From the NCBI GenBank assembly GCA_040752855.1, contig JBFMHP010000025.1, forward strand, positions 62,001 to 126,000: a stretch of 64,000 bases of DNA, read 5' to 3'. The notes beneath the pieces were generated by a model. The model made no database searches. It was not told where the DNA came from and was given only the letters and a program-made list of their open reading frames with translations. Positions 18,536 to 28,348 of the stretch are shown here, one piece after another. Position 1 is the stretch's first letter. Each line of letters starts with the position of its first letter. The DNA comes from JBFMHP01 sp040752855 (GTDB taxonomy: Bacteria; Pseudomonadota; Gammaproteobacteria; RBG-16-57-12). The translations under genes and the position numbers were made by a program.

Positions 18536-19279
18536 ATGACGGGAACCGATCATAATAAAACCGCCTACAAGCGCGTGCTGCTCAAACTGAGCGGTGAGGC
18601 GCTGATGGGCGATCTGGATTTCGGCATCGATCCTGTCGTCATCAAGCAGGTCGCCGCGGATGTCGCCGAACTGTCGGCCTCCGGCCTCGAACTGGGGCTG
18701 GTGGTCGGCGGCGGGAATATCTTCCGCGGCGTGAGTCTTTCGGCCGGCGGCATGGATCGTGCCACTGCCGATTACATGGGCATGCTGGCCACCGTGATGA
18801 ATGCCTTGTCGCTACAGGATGCCATCGAGCGCACTGGGACGTACTGCCGCGTGATGTCAGCGCTGCCGATTAATCAGGTCTGCGAGGAATACATCCGCCG
18901 CCGCGCGATCCGCCATATGGAAAAAGGGCGCGTGGTGATCTTCGCCGCCGGCACCGGCAACCCATTTTTCACCACGGATTCTGCCGCGAGCCTGCGCGGC
19001 ATCGAGGTCGGCGCCGAGGTGGTCTTGAAGGCGACCAAGGTCGACGGGGTGTATTCCGCCGATCCGAAGAAAGATCCGACTGCGACACGGTATTCCCGTT
19101 TGACTTATGATGAAGTATTGGAGCGCAATCTCAAGGTCATGGATGCCACGGCCATTGCCCTGTGCCGTGACTATTCCATGCCGCTGCGGGTCTTCGATAT
19201 GCACAAGAAGGGCGCATTGATGCGCATCATCCGAGGTGAGGACGAAGGTACTTTGATCTACCAGGGGGATCCACGATGA
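18536..19279 (+). CDS. pyrH: UMP kinase
   Basis: 247 residues, amino-acid-kinase fold. Phosphorylates UMP to UDP with ATP. Conserved stretches are RVLLKLSGEALMG (ATP site), VVGGGNIFRG and ATGTGNPFFTTDSAA-like FAAGTGNPFFTTDS. The gene starts 5 bp after tsf and overlaps frr by 4 bp (ATGA), the usual tsf-pyrH-frr order. Confidence 0.97.
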   Translation: MTGTDHNKTAYKRVLLKLSGEALMGDLDFGIDPVVIKQVAADVAELSASGLELGLVVGGGNIFRGVSLSAGGMDRATADYMGMLATVMNALSLQDAIERTGTYCRVMSALPINQVCEEYIRRRAIRHMEKGRVVIFAAGTGNPFFTTDSAASLRGIEVGAEVVLKATKVDGVYSADPKKDPTATRYSRLTYDEVLERNLKVMDATAIALCRDYSMPLRVFDMHKKGALMRIIRGEDEGTLIYQGDPR

Positions 19280-19833
19280 TCAACGATATGAAGAAAGACG
19301 CCGAAAAGCGCATGAAAAAGAGCGTGGAAGCGGCAGGAGTGGAGTTCAGCAAGCTGCGCACCGGGCGTGCGCATCCGAGTCTGCTGGACCATGTGAGTGT
19401 GGATTATTACGGCAATACGACGCCGATCAATCAAGTGGCGGCAGTCGCGGTGGCCGATGCGCGCACCTTGACGATCACCCCTTGGGACAAGAACATGATC
19501 CCGGCGATCGAAAAGGCGATCCTAACCTCGGATCTCGGCTTGAATCCCGTGACCTCCGGCACCGTGATCCGTGTGCCGATGCCCGCTTTGACCGAGCAGC
19601 GCCGCAAGGAATTGATCAAGGTGCTGCGCAGCGAGGGTGAGGCGGCGCGTGTGTCGATCCGCAATATCCGTCGCGACGTAATGAACGAGTTCAAGGCGCT
19701 CCTGAAGGACAAGAAGATCACGGAAGACGAAGAGCGCCGCGCCGGCGAGGATATTCAAAAGCTGACGGACAAATACATCAGCGAGATCGAAAAGCTCCTG
19801 GAGAATAAAGAAAAGGATTTGATGGAAATCTAA
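19276..19833 (+). CDS. frr: Ribosome recycling factor
   Basis: 185 residues, standard length. With EF-G it splits post-termination ribosomes. The helical arm begins with KDAEKRMKKSV and contains LRTGRAHPSLLDHV; the second domain has PLNQ-like TPINQVAAVAV and TPWDKNMIPAIEKAI. Its ATG overlaps the pyrH stop, so translation is coupled. Confidence 0.97.
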   Translation: MINDMKKDAEKRMKKSVEAAGVEFSKLRTGRAHPSLLDHVSVDYYGNTTPINQVAAVAVADARTLTITPWDKNMIPAIEKAILTSDLGLNPVTSGTVIRVPMPALTEQRRKELIKVLRSEGEAARVSIRNIRRDVMNEFKALLKDKKITEDEERRAGEDIQKLTDKYISEIEKLLENKEKDLMEI

Positions 19834-19881
19834 TTCCTGTTCTTGCGGCAAATTCTCCGAAACAACCAACGCGGACAACTC

Positions 19882-20649
19882 ATGGCGATGGCAGACAACA
19901 GGAACCCAATTCCCACCGACAAATTGCCCCAGCACATCGCCATCATCATGGACGGCAACGGACGCTGGGCGAAAAAACGCGGATTGCCGCGTTTTCTCGG
20001 CCACCGTGCCGGCGTCGAGGCGGTACGCAACGTGGTGCGCGTGTGCATCAATCGCGGTATCCGGGTGCTGACTCTATTTGCCTTCAGCAGCGAGAACTGG
20101 CAGCGGCCGGCCAAAGAGGTTGGCCTGCTCATGGAGTTGTTCGTCTCCACGCTGGACAAGGAAGTAAAACGGCTGCACAAGAACAACGTGCGGCTGCGGA
20201 TCATTGGTGATCGCTCTGCGTTCGGCGAAGGCTTGCAGCAGCGCATCCGCGATGCCGAGGAATTGACCAGGAACAACACCGGGATGACGCTGGTGATCGC
20301 GGCCAATTACGGCGGACGCTGGGACATTGCGCAGGCGGCGCAGCAATTGGCCGAACAGGTGCGGGCAGGCGTGTTGCTGCCTTCGGACATCACACCGGAG
20401 CTGTTGAACCGCCATATCGCGTTGGCGGATCTGCCGGAGCCCGATCTGCTGATTCGCAGCAGCGGCGAGCAGCGCATCAGCAACTTTCTGATCTGGCAAT
20501 TGGCCTACACCGAGCTTTATTTTACCGAAACGCTCTGGCCAGATTTCGACGAGAAGGCCTTGGATGATGCCCTGCTCTCGTTCGCCAACCGTCAACGTCG
20601 TTTTGGTCAGACGGCTGAGCAGCTCGAGCAGGAGCTGATCGAGTGCTGA
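19882..20649 (+). CDS. uppS: Undecaprenyl diphosphate synthase
   Basis: About 255 residues. Condenses isopentenyl diphosphate onto farnesyl diphosphate to make the C55 carrier lipid for peptidoglycan and O-antigen. Motifs HIAIIMDGNGRWAKKRGLPR (catalytic Asp), FAFSSENWQRP and SGEQRISNFLIWQLAYTELYF are intact. ATG at 19882 is chosen over an in-frame TTG at 19843 because the protein then begins as other UppS do. The stop overlaps the cdsA start. Confidence 0.96.
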   Translation: MAMADNRNPIPTDKLPQHIAIIMDGNGRWAKKRGLPRFLGHRAGVEAVRNVVRVCINRGIRVLTLFAFSSENWQRPAKEVGLLMELFVSTLDKEVKRLHKNNVRLRIIGDRSAFGEGLQQRIRDAEELTRNNTGMTLVIAANYGGRWDIAQAAQQLAEQVRAGVLLPSDITPELLNRHIALADLPEPDLLIRSSGEQRISNFLIWQLAYTELYFTETLWPDFDEKALDDALLSFANRQRRFGQTAEQLEQELIEC

Positions 20650-21458
20650 AACAACGGCTGATCACCGCTGCGATCCTCATTCCCCTGGTCGTTTGGGGCA
20701 TTCTTTCTTTGTCGGTTCCCGCTTTTGCCGTGATCTTGGCCGCCGTGATCTTGGGCGGCGCCTGGGAGTGGTCGCGCTTGGCCGGCATCCATGCTCCGGT
20801 GATGCGCGCGGGCTATGTGGTCTTGATAGCGGTGGCGATACTGTTGTTGTGGCGTCTGCCGCCGTGGTCGGCCGCCTCCCTCCTGCCGGTTTTGATCGCC
20901 GTGCTGCTGTGGTGGTGTCTGGCCGTGATTACGGTGACGCGATATTCCGCGGATACGCGTTACGGCGCGGCACACCGATTTCTGGCCGGGTTGTGGATAC
21001 TCCTGCCGTCCTGGGCGGCCCTGACCGCATTGCAGCATCCCGATGTCGCGGGGCCCAAGCACGTGTTGTTTCTGTTGACCTTGATCTGGATCGCCGACAC
21101 CAGCGCCTATTTTGCCGGCCGCCGCTTCGGCAAGCGTAAGCTCGCTCCCCATGTGAGTCCGGGCAAGACGGTGGAGGGTTTCATCGGCGCCGTGCTGGGC
21201 TCGCTGGCCTGGTCGGTGGTCGGCGTCTATTGGCTTGCGCCGGAGCATACTGCGTGGTTCGTGCTGCTGTGCTTGATCACCATGTGCGCTTCGGTGTTGG
21301 GCGATCTGGTTGAGAGCATGTACAAACGCCATGCCGGGCTGAAAGACAGCGGTCAGCTGTTGCCGGGACACGGAGGCATCCTGGATCGCATCGATAGCCT
21401 GACCTCCGCCGCGCCGATTTATACCCTGGGCGTGATCCTCATGGAGCGCAGCCTATGA
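20643..21458 (+). CDS. cdsA: Phosphatidate cytidylyltransferase
   Basis: 271 residues with about eight membrane helices. Makes CDP-diacylglycerol from phosphatidate and CTP. The C-terminal family signature lies in SMYKRHAGLKDSGQLLPGHG and continues GILDRIDS. The start is GTG at 20643, overlapping the uppS stop by 7 bp. Its stop overlaps the dxr ATG by 4 bp. Confidence 0.95.
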   Translation: MLKQRLITAAILIPLVVWGILSLSVPAFAVILAAVILGGAWEWSRLAGIHAPVMRAGYVVLIAVAILLLWRLPPWSAASLLPVLIAVLLWWCLAVITVTRYSADTRYGAAHRFLAGLWILLPSWAALTALQHPDVAGPKHVLFLLTLIWIADTSAYFAGRRFGKRKLAPHVSPGKTVEGFIGAVLGSLAWSVVGVYWLAPEHTAWFVLLCLITMCASVLGDLVESMYKRHAGLKDSGQLLPGHGGILDRIDSLTSAAPIYTLGVILMERSL

Positions 21459-22636
21459 AGGGTATCTGCGTCCTGGGCGCCACCGGTTCGATCGGGGTCA
21501 ATACCCTGGATGTCGTGGCGCGTCACCCCGCCCGCTATCGCGTCATAGCGCTCACCGCGAACTCGCAAGTCGAAAAGATGGTGCCGCTGTGTCTGGCGCA
21601 TCGGCCTCGGTATGCGGTGATGACGGATGAGCGCGCGGCGGGGCAGTTGCGCGCAGCCTTGGCAACGCAGGCGCCGCAGGTCGAGGTGCTCGCCGGGGTG
21701 GAGGGACTGGAATATGTCGCCGCGCTGGAAGCGGTCGACTATGTGATGGCCGCCATCGTCGGGGCCGCCGGGCTGCGCCCCACACTGGCTGCGGCGCGCG
21801 CGGGCAAGCGCGTGTTGCTGGCCAACAAGGAGGCCTTGGTGCTCTCAGGCAAGGTGTTCATGGACGAGATCAAGCGCAGTGGCGCCGAACTCCTGCCCAT
21901 CGACAGCGAACACAATGCGATCTTTCAATGCATGCCGGCCGATTACAGCCGCGGCCTGGAACACACCGGCGTGCGCCGCATCCTGCTGACGGCCTCGGGC
22001 GGCCCGTTCCGGCGCATGGCGCTGGCGGATCTGGCGCATGTGACCCCGGAGCAGGCCTGCGCGCATCCCAACTGGGTGATGGGGCGCAAGATCTCGGTGG
22101 ATTCGGCCACCATGATGAACAAGGGGCTGGAGCTGATCGAGGCCTGCTGGCTGTTCGATGCCCGACCCGATCAGGTGCAGATCGTCGTGCACCCGCAAAG
22201 CGTGATCCATTCCATGGTCGAATATGCCGACGGCTCGGTGCTCGCGCAGCTGGGCAATCCCGACATGCGCATCCCCATCGCACACGCCATGGCCTGGCCC
22301 GAGCGGATCGACTCGGGCGCGGCCGCGTTGGACATATTCGCCGTCGCGCGGCTGGATTTCGAGTCCCCCGATCTGCAACGTTTCCCCTGCCTGCGCCTGG
22401 CGCGCGCGGCGATCGAAACCGGCGGCACCGCACCGGCGGTTCTGAACGCGGCTAACGAAATCGCCGTGCAGGCGTTTCTTGACCGTAAGATTCCTTTCAC
22501 CGCCATTCCCGCGGTGATCGAATCCACCTTGTCCGCATTGCCGGCGGCCGCGGCCGACACCCTCGAGGCGATCCTGCGCGAGGATGCCGCCGCGCGCGAG
22601 ATGGCCCAACACTATATCGCCAAGCAGTGTTGCTGA
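21455..22636 (+). CDS. dxr: 1-deoxy-D-xylulose 5-phosphate reductoisomerase
   Basis: 393 residues. First committed step of the MEP isoprenoid pathway, producing 2-C-methyl-D-erythritol 4-phosphate with NADPH. The NADPH loop is LGATGSIGVNTLDV; LLPIDSEHNAIFQ provides metal ligands; the flexible loop includes HPNWVMGRKISVDSATMMNK. Supplies precursors to UppS encoded two genes upstream. Confidence 0.97.
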   Translation: MKGICVLGATGSIGVNTLDVVARHPARYRVIALTANSQVEKMVPLCLAHRPRYAVMTDERAAGQLRAALATQAPQVEVLAGVEGLEYVAALEAVDYVMAAIVGAAGLRPTLAAARAGKRVLLANKEALVLSGKVFMDEIKRSGAELLPIDSEHNAIFQCMPADYSRGLEHTGVRRILLTASGGPFRRMALADLAHVTPEQACAHPNWVMGRKISVDSATMMNKGLELIEACWLFDARPDQVQIVVHPQSVIHSMVEYADGSVLAQLGNPDMRIPIAHAMAWPERIDSGAAALDIFAVARLDFESPDLQRFPCLRLARAAIETGGTAPAVLNAANEIAVQAFLDRKIPFTAIPAVIESTLSALPAAAADTLEAILREDAAAREMAQHYIAKQCC

Positions 22637-22640
22637 ACTT

Positions 22641-24005
22641 ATGAGCAGCGTGTTGACCTCGATCATCGCCTTCATCATCGCCCTCGGCGTGCTGGTCACG
22701 ATTCACGAGTTCGGCCACTTCTGGGTGGCGCGGCGCCTAGGCGTGAAGGTGCTGCGCTTTTCGGTCGGCTTCGGGCGGCCGCTGCTCGGTTGGCGGCGCG
22801 GTGCTGACAATACCGAGTTTGTCATTGCGGCAATCCCATTGGGCGGCTACGTCAAGATGCTCGATGAGCGCGAGGGGGAGGTGGCTCCGGAAGAGCGGCA
22901 CCGCGCCTTCAACCGTCAATCGCTGGGCACGCGCGCTGCTATCGTGGCCGCGGGACCGATCTTCAATTTCGTGCTGGCGGTGTTGGCCTATTGGTTGATG
23001 TTTGTCATCGGCATCCCGGGGCTCAAGCCGGTGATCGGCGAAGTGGCGACGGGTTCAAATGCGGAGCGGGCGGGCATCGTTGCCGATTCCGAAATCATTG
23101 CGATCGACGGAAAACCCGTGCAGACCTGGGGCATGGCCGGCCTCGCCGTTATCGGCAAGACGCTGGACCAAGACAATGTTGTGATGCGCATCAAGGACCC
23201 GGACGGCCATATCCGCGAAGTTGTGCTGCAAGCGCCGGTGCTGGATCAGGAATTCGGGAAGAAGGACGGGCTGCTCACCTTGGGGTTGCGCCCAAAGACC
23301 CCGCACATCCCGCCGGTCGTCGGCGAGATCAGGCCGGAGAGCCCCGCGGCGCGCGCCGGCTTCCGGACGGGTGATGAAATCATCAGTGCCAACGGCGTTG
23401 CCATCGAGGATTGGCCGCAGTGGGTGGAGCTGGTGCAACAGCATCCGGCGCAGGAGATCCGGACGGAGATCGAGCGGGGCGGCGCGCGCGTTCAGCTGAC
23501 CGTGACTCCCGAACGCGTCAGCGAGGGTGGCAAGGAATTTGGACGCATCGGGGCCGCGGTGCGTTCCATCGGCGCGCTGCCGCCGGAGCTGCTGGCCAAG
23601 GAGCGCCATGGGGTCTTCGCCGCATTGCCCGAGGCGCTCATCAAGACGTGGGACATGAGCGTGCTCACCTTGCAAGTGCTGGGCAAGATGGTGGTCGGAC
23701 AAGTCTCGCTTGATAATATCAGCGGACCGATTACCATTGCGCAGTACGCCGGCTATTCCGCGCAGAGCGGCATCGCGCCGTTTTTGGCGTTTCTGGCCAT
23801 CGTCAGCTTGAGCCTCGGCGTGCTGAATCTGCTGCCGATCCCGCTGCTCGACGGCGGGCACCTGCTGTATTACGGCATCGAGTTGGTCAAGGGCCGACCG
23901 TTGTCGGAAGAGGCGCAAATGCTGGGTCAGCGCATCGGGATTGCCATCCTTATGATGCTGATGAGCCTGGCCCTGTATAACGATTTCGTGCGTTTATTCG
24001 AATAG
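22641..24005 (+). CDS. rseP: Site-2 zinc metalloprotease RseP
   Basis: 454 residues, inner-membrane protease that cuts RseA to release sigma-E. Zinc ligands are in TIHEFGHFWVARRLG (HExxH) and LLDGGHLLYYGIEL (Asp). Two PDZ domains occupy about residues 115-215 and 220-305. ATG 22641 gives the family N-terminus, 4 bp after the dxr stop; an earlier in-frame start would sit inside dxr. The stop overlaps the bamA start by one base. Confidence 0.96.
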   Translation: MSSVLTSIIAFIIALGVLVTIHEFGHFWVARRLGVKVLRFSVGFGRPLLGWRRGADNTEFVIAAIPLGGYVKMLDEREGEVAPEERHRAFNRQSLGTRAAIVAAGPIFNFVLAVLAYWLMFVIGIPGLKPVIGEVATGSNAERAGIVADSEIIAIDGKPVQTWGMAGLAVIGKTLDQDNVVMRIKDPDGHIREVVLQAPVLDQEFGKKDGLLTLGLRPKTPHIPPVVGEIRPESPAARAGFRTGDEIISANGVAIEDWPQWVELVQQHPAQEIRTEIERGGARVQLTVTPERVSEGGKEFGRIGAAVRSIGALPPELLAKERHGVFAALPEALIKTWDMSVLTLQVLGKMVVGQVSLDNISGPITIAQYAGYSAQSGIAPFLAFLAIVSLSLGVLNLLPIPLLDGGHLLYYGIELVKGRPLSEEAQMLGQRIGIAILMMLMSLALYNDFVRLFE

Positions 24006-26290
24006 TGGTTGTGCACGTGAAGGCAATTTCTTCCAACATTCTGTGTTTGATCTTGTTGCTGACGTTCGCCGGCGGCGCGAGCGCGTTTGAGGTCAAGGAT
24101 ATCCGGCTTGAAGGGCTGCAGCGGATCGCCGCCGGCACGGTATTCACCTACCTGCCGGTCAAGGTCGGCGACGAGGTGGGCGATGTGCGCAGCGCCGAGA
24201 TCATCCACGCCCTGTACAAAACCGGGTTCTTCAAGGATGTGCAACTCGGACGTGAAGGCGATGTGCTGGTGCTGCGTTTCGTCGAGCGCCCGTCGATTGC
24301 CAAGATTACCTTTTCCGGCAACGAGGAGATCAAGGACGAGCAGCTCAACACCGTGCTCAAGGACGTCGGCTTGGTCGAGGGGCGCATTTTCAATACCTCG
24401 CTGCTCGATCGCATCGTTTCCGAATTGGAGCGGCAGTATTACAGCCAAGGCAAGTACGGCGTCGAGATCAAGACGGCGCTGAAAGACGAGCCGCGCAATC
24501 GCGTCAGCGTCGACATCAAGATCGACGAAGGGGACGCGGCGCGGATCTATCAGGTCAAACTCATCGGCAACAAGGCCTATTCCGAAGATGATCTGCTCGG
24601 CCGCTTTGAATCCGGCGAGCCGGGATTGATCGGATTGTTCAGCAGCCGCGATAAGTACTCCAAGCCCAAGCTGGTCGGGGATCTCGAGATTCTGCGCTCG
24701 TACTACATGGATCACGGCTATATCGATTTTACGATTGAATCCACCCAAGTCTCGGTCACACCCGACAAAAAAGGCGTGTACGTCACCATCAATCTGTCCG
24801 AGGGCGAACAATTCACCGTCAAGGACGTCAAGCTCGCCGGCGACTTGAAGGTGGCGGAAGCCGAACTGCGCGAACTGTTGCTGATCAAGCCCGGCGCAAT
24901 CTTTTCGCGCAAGGATGTGACCGAGAGCAGCGCCAAGATCAACGAGCGCCTGAGCTTTGAGGGCTATGCCTTTGCCAACGTGAATGCGGTGCCGGAGATC
25001 GATCGCGAGAAAAAGGAGGTCGCGCTGACCTTCTTCATCGACCCGGGCAAGCGCGTATATGTGCGCCGCGTGAACATCGAAGGCAACACCAAGACGCAGG
25101 ATGAGGTGGTCCGGCGCGAAATCCGCCAGATGGAAGGCGGCTGGGTGGACACGCAGAGAATCAATCGATCCAAGACGCGCTTGCAGCGCCTGGGCTATCT
25201 GCAAGAGGTCAGCGTGGAGACGCCCGCGGTCCCCGGCACTTCGGATCAGATGGACGTGAACTTCAAGGTGTCCGAGGGGCCCTCGGGCAGTCTGCAGGCC
25301 GGCGCCGGCTACGGCACCAACGGCGCGATTTTCAACATCTCGGTGACCGAGCAGAATTTCCTGGGCACCGGCAAGCACCTGAAACTCGATTTTGACAACA
25401 GCCGCGCCACCACGGTCTACACCCTTTCCTACACCGATCCCTATTACACGCTGGACGGAATCAGCCGCGGCATGAGTCTGTACTCCAAGAGCACCGATGC
25501 GGGAGCGGCCAATGTGGCGGCCTATTTTACCGATGTGCTCGGCGCCAGCCTCACCTATGGCTTCCCGCTGTCCGAATTCAACACCGCGCGCCTTGGTTTC
25601 AGCTTTGAGACGACCGATCTGGGGACGACCTCATCGACGCCCGCTTCGATCCTTGATTGGATCGATGTCTACGGGTCCAACTTCGATACTTACAAGATCA
25701 ACGCCACCTGGTCGCATGACAAGCGCAATCGCATGCTGTTTGCGGACGAAGGACTGCTGCAGAACCTTTCGCTCGAATGGGCGGTGCCCGGCAGCGATAT
25801 CGAGTATTACAAACTCGAGCACCGGCAGCAGTGGTTGTTCCCGTTCATCAGCACGTCGGTCGTCTCCTTGTCGTCCACGCTCGGTTACGGCGCGGGATAC
25901 GGCGGCACGAACGATTTGCCGTTCTTTGAATACTACTACCTCGGCGGCGTGAACTCCGTGCGCGGTTTTGAGAACAATTCGCTCGGCCCGAGAGAAGGGG
26001 CGCGCGTGCTGGGCGGCAACAAGAAGATACTGGGTGGGGCCGAGGTGATTTTTCCTCCGCCTTCCGAGGAATACGCACAAAGTTTCCGCTGGAGTTATTT
26101 TATCGATGCGGGTAATGTATTCGGGGCCGATGAATCCGTTGATCTGGGTGAAATCCGCATCTCGCATGGCCTGGCGGCCAAATGGGTCACCCCTGTCGGG
26201 GTGCTGACATTCAGTTTGGGCTGGCCTCTTCGCAAAGAAGAGGGAGATGAATTGCAACGCTTCCAATTCACCATTGGGGCCCCCTTCTAG
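24005..26290 (+). CDS. bamA: Outer-membrane protein assembly factor BamA
   Basis: 761 residues. A signal peptide ends at GGASA, followed by five POTRA domains (about 24-420; first begins FEVKDIRLEGLQRIA) and a 16-strand barrel ending in FTIGAPF with terminal Phe. The VRGF motif that closes the barrel lumen is present (NSVRGFENNSLG). GTG 24005 is used here; GTG 24017 would give a tidier signal peptide (MKAISS) and cannot be excluded. Works with BamC (42202) and Skp (26302). Confidence 0.96.
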   Translation: MVVHVKAISSNILCLILLLTFAGGASAFEVKDIRLEGLQRIAAGTVFTYLPVKVGDEVGDVRSAEIIHALYKTGFFKDVQLGREGDVLVLRFVERPSIAKITFSGNEEIKDEQLNTVLKDVGLVEGRIFNTSLLDRIVSELERQYYSQGKYGVEIKTALKDEPRNRVSVDIKIDEGDAARIYQVKLIGNKAYSEDDLLGRFESGEPGLIGLFSSRDKYSKPKLVGDLEILRSYYMDHGYIDFTIESTQVSVTPDKKGVYVTINLSEGEQFTVKDVKLAGDLKVAEAELRELLLIKPGAIFSRKDVTESSAKINERLSFEGYAFANVNAVPEIDREKKEVALTFFIDPGKRVYVRRVNIEGNTKTQDEVVRREIRQMEGGWVDTQRINRSKTRLQRLGYLQEVSVETPAVPGTSDQMDVNFKVSEGPSGSLQAGAGYGTNGAIFNISVTEQNFLGTGKHLKLDFDNSRATTVYTLSYTDPYYTLDGISRGMSLYSKSTDAGAANVAAYFTDVLGASLTYGFPLSEFNTARLGFSFETTDLGTTSSTPASILDWIDVYGSNFDTYKINATWSHDKRNRMLFADEGLLQNLSLEWAVPGSDIEYYKLEHRQQWLFPFISTSVVSLSSTLGYGAGYGGTNDLPFFEYYYLGGVNSVRGFENNSLGPREGARVLGGNKKILGGAEVIFPPPSEEYAQSFRWSYFIDAGNVFGADESVDLGEIRISHGLAAKWVTPVGVLTFSLGWPLRKEEGDELQRFQFTIGAPF

Positions 26291-26301
26291 GACGACAATA
26301 A

Positions 26302-26853
26302 ATGATGAAGACGAGCATTCATATGAACATGATTCGATCCATCTTGGTGGTGGCCGCATTCGCGGCGGGCGGCGTCGCGCAGGCGGCTGAGCTCAAAATC
26401 GGTGTAGTGATCGCCGCGAAGGTGATGCAAGAGGCGCCTCAGGCGGAGGCCGCGCGCACCAAGATCGAGCGCGAGTTTGCGCCGCGCGACAAGAAGATCG
26501 TCGACATGCAGCGCGAGCTTCAATCGATGGAAGAAAAGATGGGACGCGACGCCGCCGTGATGAGCGAAGAGCAGCGTCAGCGCCTCGAGCGCGACATCCT
26601 CGCATTGAAACGCGATGCCAAGCGGGCGCAGGAAGAATTCCGGGACGATCTGAACATTCGCCGCAATGAAGAATTCGGCAAGTTGCAGCGCGATATCCTC
26701 ACCGTGATCAACGCCCTGGCCGAAGAGGAAGGCTATGACCTCATCCTCAGCGAAGGCGTCATCTATGCCAGCGGCAAGGTAGATCTCAGCCAAAAGGTGA
26801 TCGATCGCTTGAAGAAGGCGTCTCAAGAGTCGCCGGCCCCGGCCAAGAAATAA
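26302..26853 (+). CDS. skp: Periplasmic chaperone Skp/OmpH
   Basis: 183 residues. Signal peptide ending VAQA, then a beta strand (LKIGVVIAAKVM), two long charged helices (about 45-140) and a closing strand EGYDLILSEGVIYAS. This is the jellyfish-like trimeric holdase for outer-membrane proteins. Position between bamA and lpxD is canonical. AGGA upstream supports ATG 26302, but later in-frame Met codons are possible starts. Confidence 0.92.
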   Translation: MMKTSIHMNMIRSILVVAAFAAGGVAQAAELKIGVVIAAKVMQEAPQAEAARTKIEREFAPRDKKIVDMQRELQSMEEKMGRDAAVMSEEQRQRLERDILALKRDAKRAQEEFRDDLNIRRNEEFGKLQRDILTVINALAEEEGYDLILSEGVIYASGKVDLSQKVIDRLKKASQESPAPAKK

Positions 26854-26867
26854 TCGGCAGGGCGTCC

Positions 26868-27893
26868 ATGGGTATGACATTGGGGGAGCTGGCGGTACGA
26901 CTGGGCGGAGAGTTGCGCGGCGATCCCGGCCGTCAGGTGGAGTCCATCGCCAGCTTAGCGCATGCCGAGGCGAGCGCGGTCACCTTTCTGGCCAATGCCA
27001 GTTATCGAAAGGATCTGGCCCAGACACGCGCCGGCGTGGTGCTGCTGCGGGCAGAGGATGCCGAGGCCTGCCCGGTCGCGGCCATCGTCGTGGCCGATCC
27101 CTATGTCGCCTACGCCAAAGTCACACAATGGCTTTATCCGTCTCCCGTCCACGAAGGTGGCATTCACCCCAGCGCCGTGGTGGCGGCGTCCGCCCGGATT
27201 CATGCGCAGACATGGATCGGCCCGAATTGCGTCGTCGGCGAGCGCGCGGAAATCGGGGCGCGGGCGCAGCTCGGTCCAGGCTGCGTGGTGGGCGATGGTG
27301 CGCGGATCGGCGATGATTCCCGCCTGCACGCCAATGTGACCGTCTATCATGACTGCGTGATCGGACAACGGGCAATCATTCACTCGGGGGCGGTCATCGG
27401 TTCCGACGGTTTCGGCTTTGCGAACGAAAAAGGGCGCTGGGTGAAGATCATGCAGATCGGGCGCGTGATCATCGGCGACGATGTAGAGATCGGGGCGAAC
27501 GTCGCACTGGATCGCGGCGCCCTGGAAGACACCGTCATCGAAGAGGGCGCGAAACTCGATAATCTGGTCCATCTCGCCCACAACGTGCGCATCGGCGCGC
27601 ATTCCGCGCTCGCGGCGCAGGTGGGTTTTGCCGGCAGCACTCAGGTGGGGCGCCACTGCGCCTTCGGCGGCCAGGCGGGTATCGTCGGGCATATCAAAAT
27701 CTGCGATAATGCGGTCATCCTGGGCAAGACCTCCGTGACCAAGCCGATCGATAAGGCCGATACCTATTCTTCCGTCATCCCGGCGATGCCCCATAACGAG
27801 TGGAATAAAACCCTGGTTCGTCTGCGCCGGCTCGAGCAGTTGGAGCAGCGCGTCAAGCAGTTGGAGCAACAACTCGACATAAAGAAGGCATGA
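26868..27893 (+). CDS. lpxD: UDP-3-O-(3-hydroxyacyl)glucosamine N-acyltransferase
   Basis: 341 residues. Third step of lipid A synthesis, transferring a 3-hydroxyacyl chain from ACP to the amino group. N-terminal uridine-binding domain (TLGELAVRLGGELRGD) then hexapeptide left-handed beta helix; catalytic His lies in NLVHLAHNVRIG. The C-terminal helix (RRLEQLEQRVKQLEQQL) is a coiled coil. Overlaps fabZ by 4 bp. Confidence 0.97.
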   Translation: MGMTLGELAVRLGGELRGDPGRQVESIASLAHAEASAVTFLANASYRKDLAQTRAGVVLLRAEDAEACPVAAIVVADPYVAYAKVTQWLYPSPVHEGGIHPSAVVAASARIHAQTWIGPNCVVGERAEIGARAQLGPGCVVGDGARIGDDSRLHANVTVYHDCVIGQRAIIHSGAVIGSDGFGFANEKGRWVKIMQIGRVIIGDDVEIGANVALDRGALEDTVIEEGAKLDNLVHLAHNVRIGAHSALAAQVGFAGSTQVGRHCAFGGQAGIVGHIKICDNAVILGKTSVTKPIDKADTYSSVIPAMPHNEWNKTLVRLRRLEQLEQRVKQLEQQLDIKKA

Positions 27894-28348
27894 GTCAATT
27901 GGAAACCATCGATATCAATCAGATCGTCAAGTTGCTTCCGCATCGCTATCCTTTTCTGCTGGTGGATCGGGTGCTGGAATGCGTGCCGGGCAAGTCGCTG
28001 GTGGCGATCAAGAATGTCACGATCAACGAGCATTTTTTTCCGGGCCATTTCCCTGGACGTCCCGTGATGCCTGGCGTGTTGATTCTCGAGGCCTTGGCTC
28101 AGGCGACGGGGATTCTCGGCTTTCGCACCATGAATAAAGAGCCTTCGGGTAAGTCGTTGTATCTGTTCGTCGGTATCGACAACGCACGCTTCAAATCACA
28201 GGTGGTGCCGGGCGATCAGTTGCGTTTGGAGGTCGAAGTAAAGCGTACCATTCGCAATATCTGGAAATTCGATGCGGTGGCCAAGGTCGACGGCAAGGTG
28301 GTGGCCAGCGCTGAATTAATGTGTGCCGAGAGCGAAGTAGAATCTTGA
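27890..28348 (+). CDS. fabZ: 3-hydroxyacyl-ACP dehydratase FabZ
   Basis: 152 residues, hot-dog fold. Dehydrates 3-hydroxyacyl-ACP in fatty acid elongation and competes with LpxA/LpxD for substrate. Active-site His and Glu lie in HFPGRPVMPGVLILEALAQ. Overlaps lpxD by 4 bp and lpxA by 4 bp (TTGA). Confidence 0.97.
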   Translation: MSQLETIDINQIVKLLPHRYPFLLVDRVLECVPGKSLVAIKNVTINEHFFPGHFPGRPVMPGVLILEALAQATGILGFRTMNKEPSGKSLYLFVGIDNARFKSQVVPGDQLRLEVEVKRTIRNIWKFDAVAKVDGKVVASAELMCAESEVES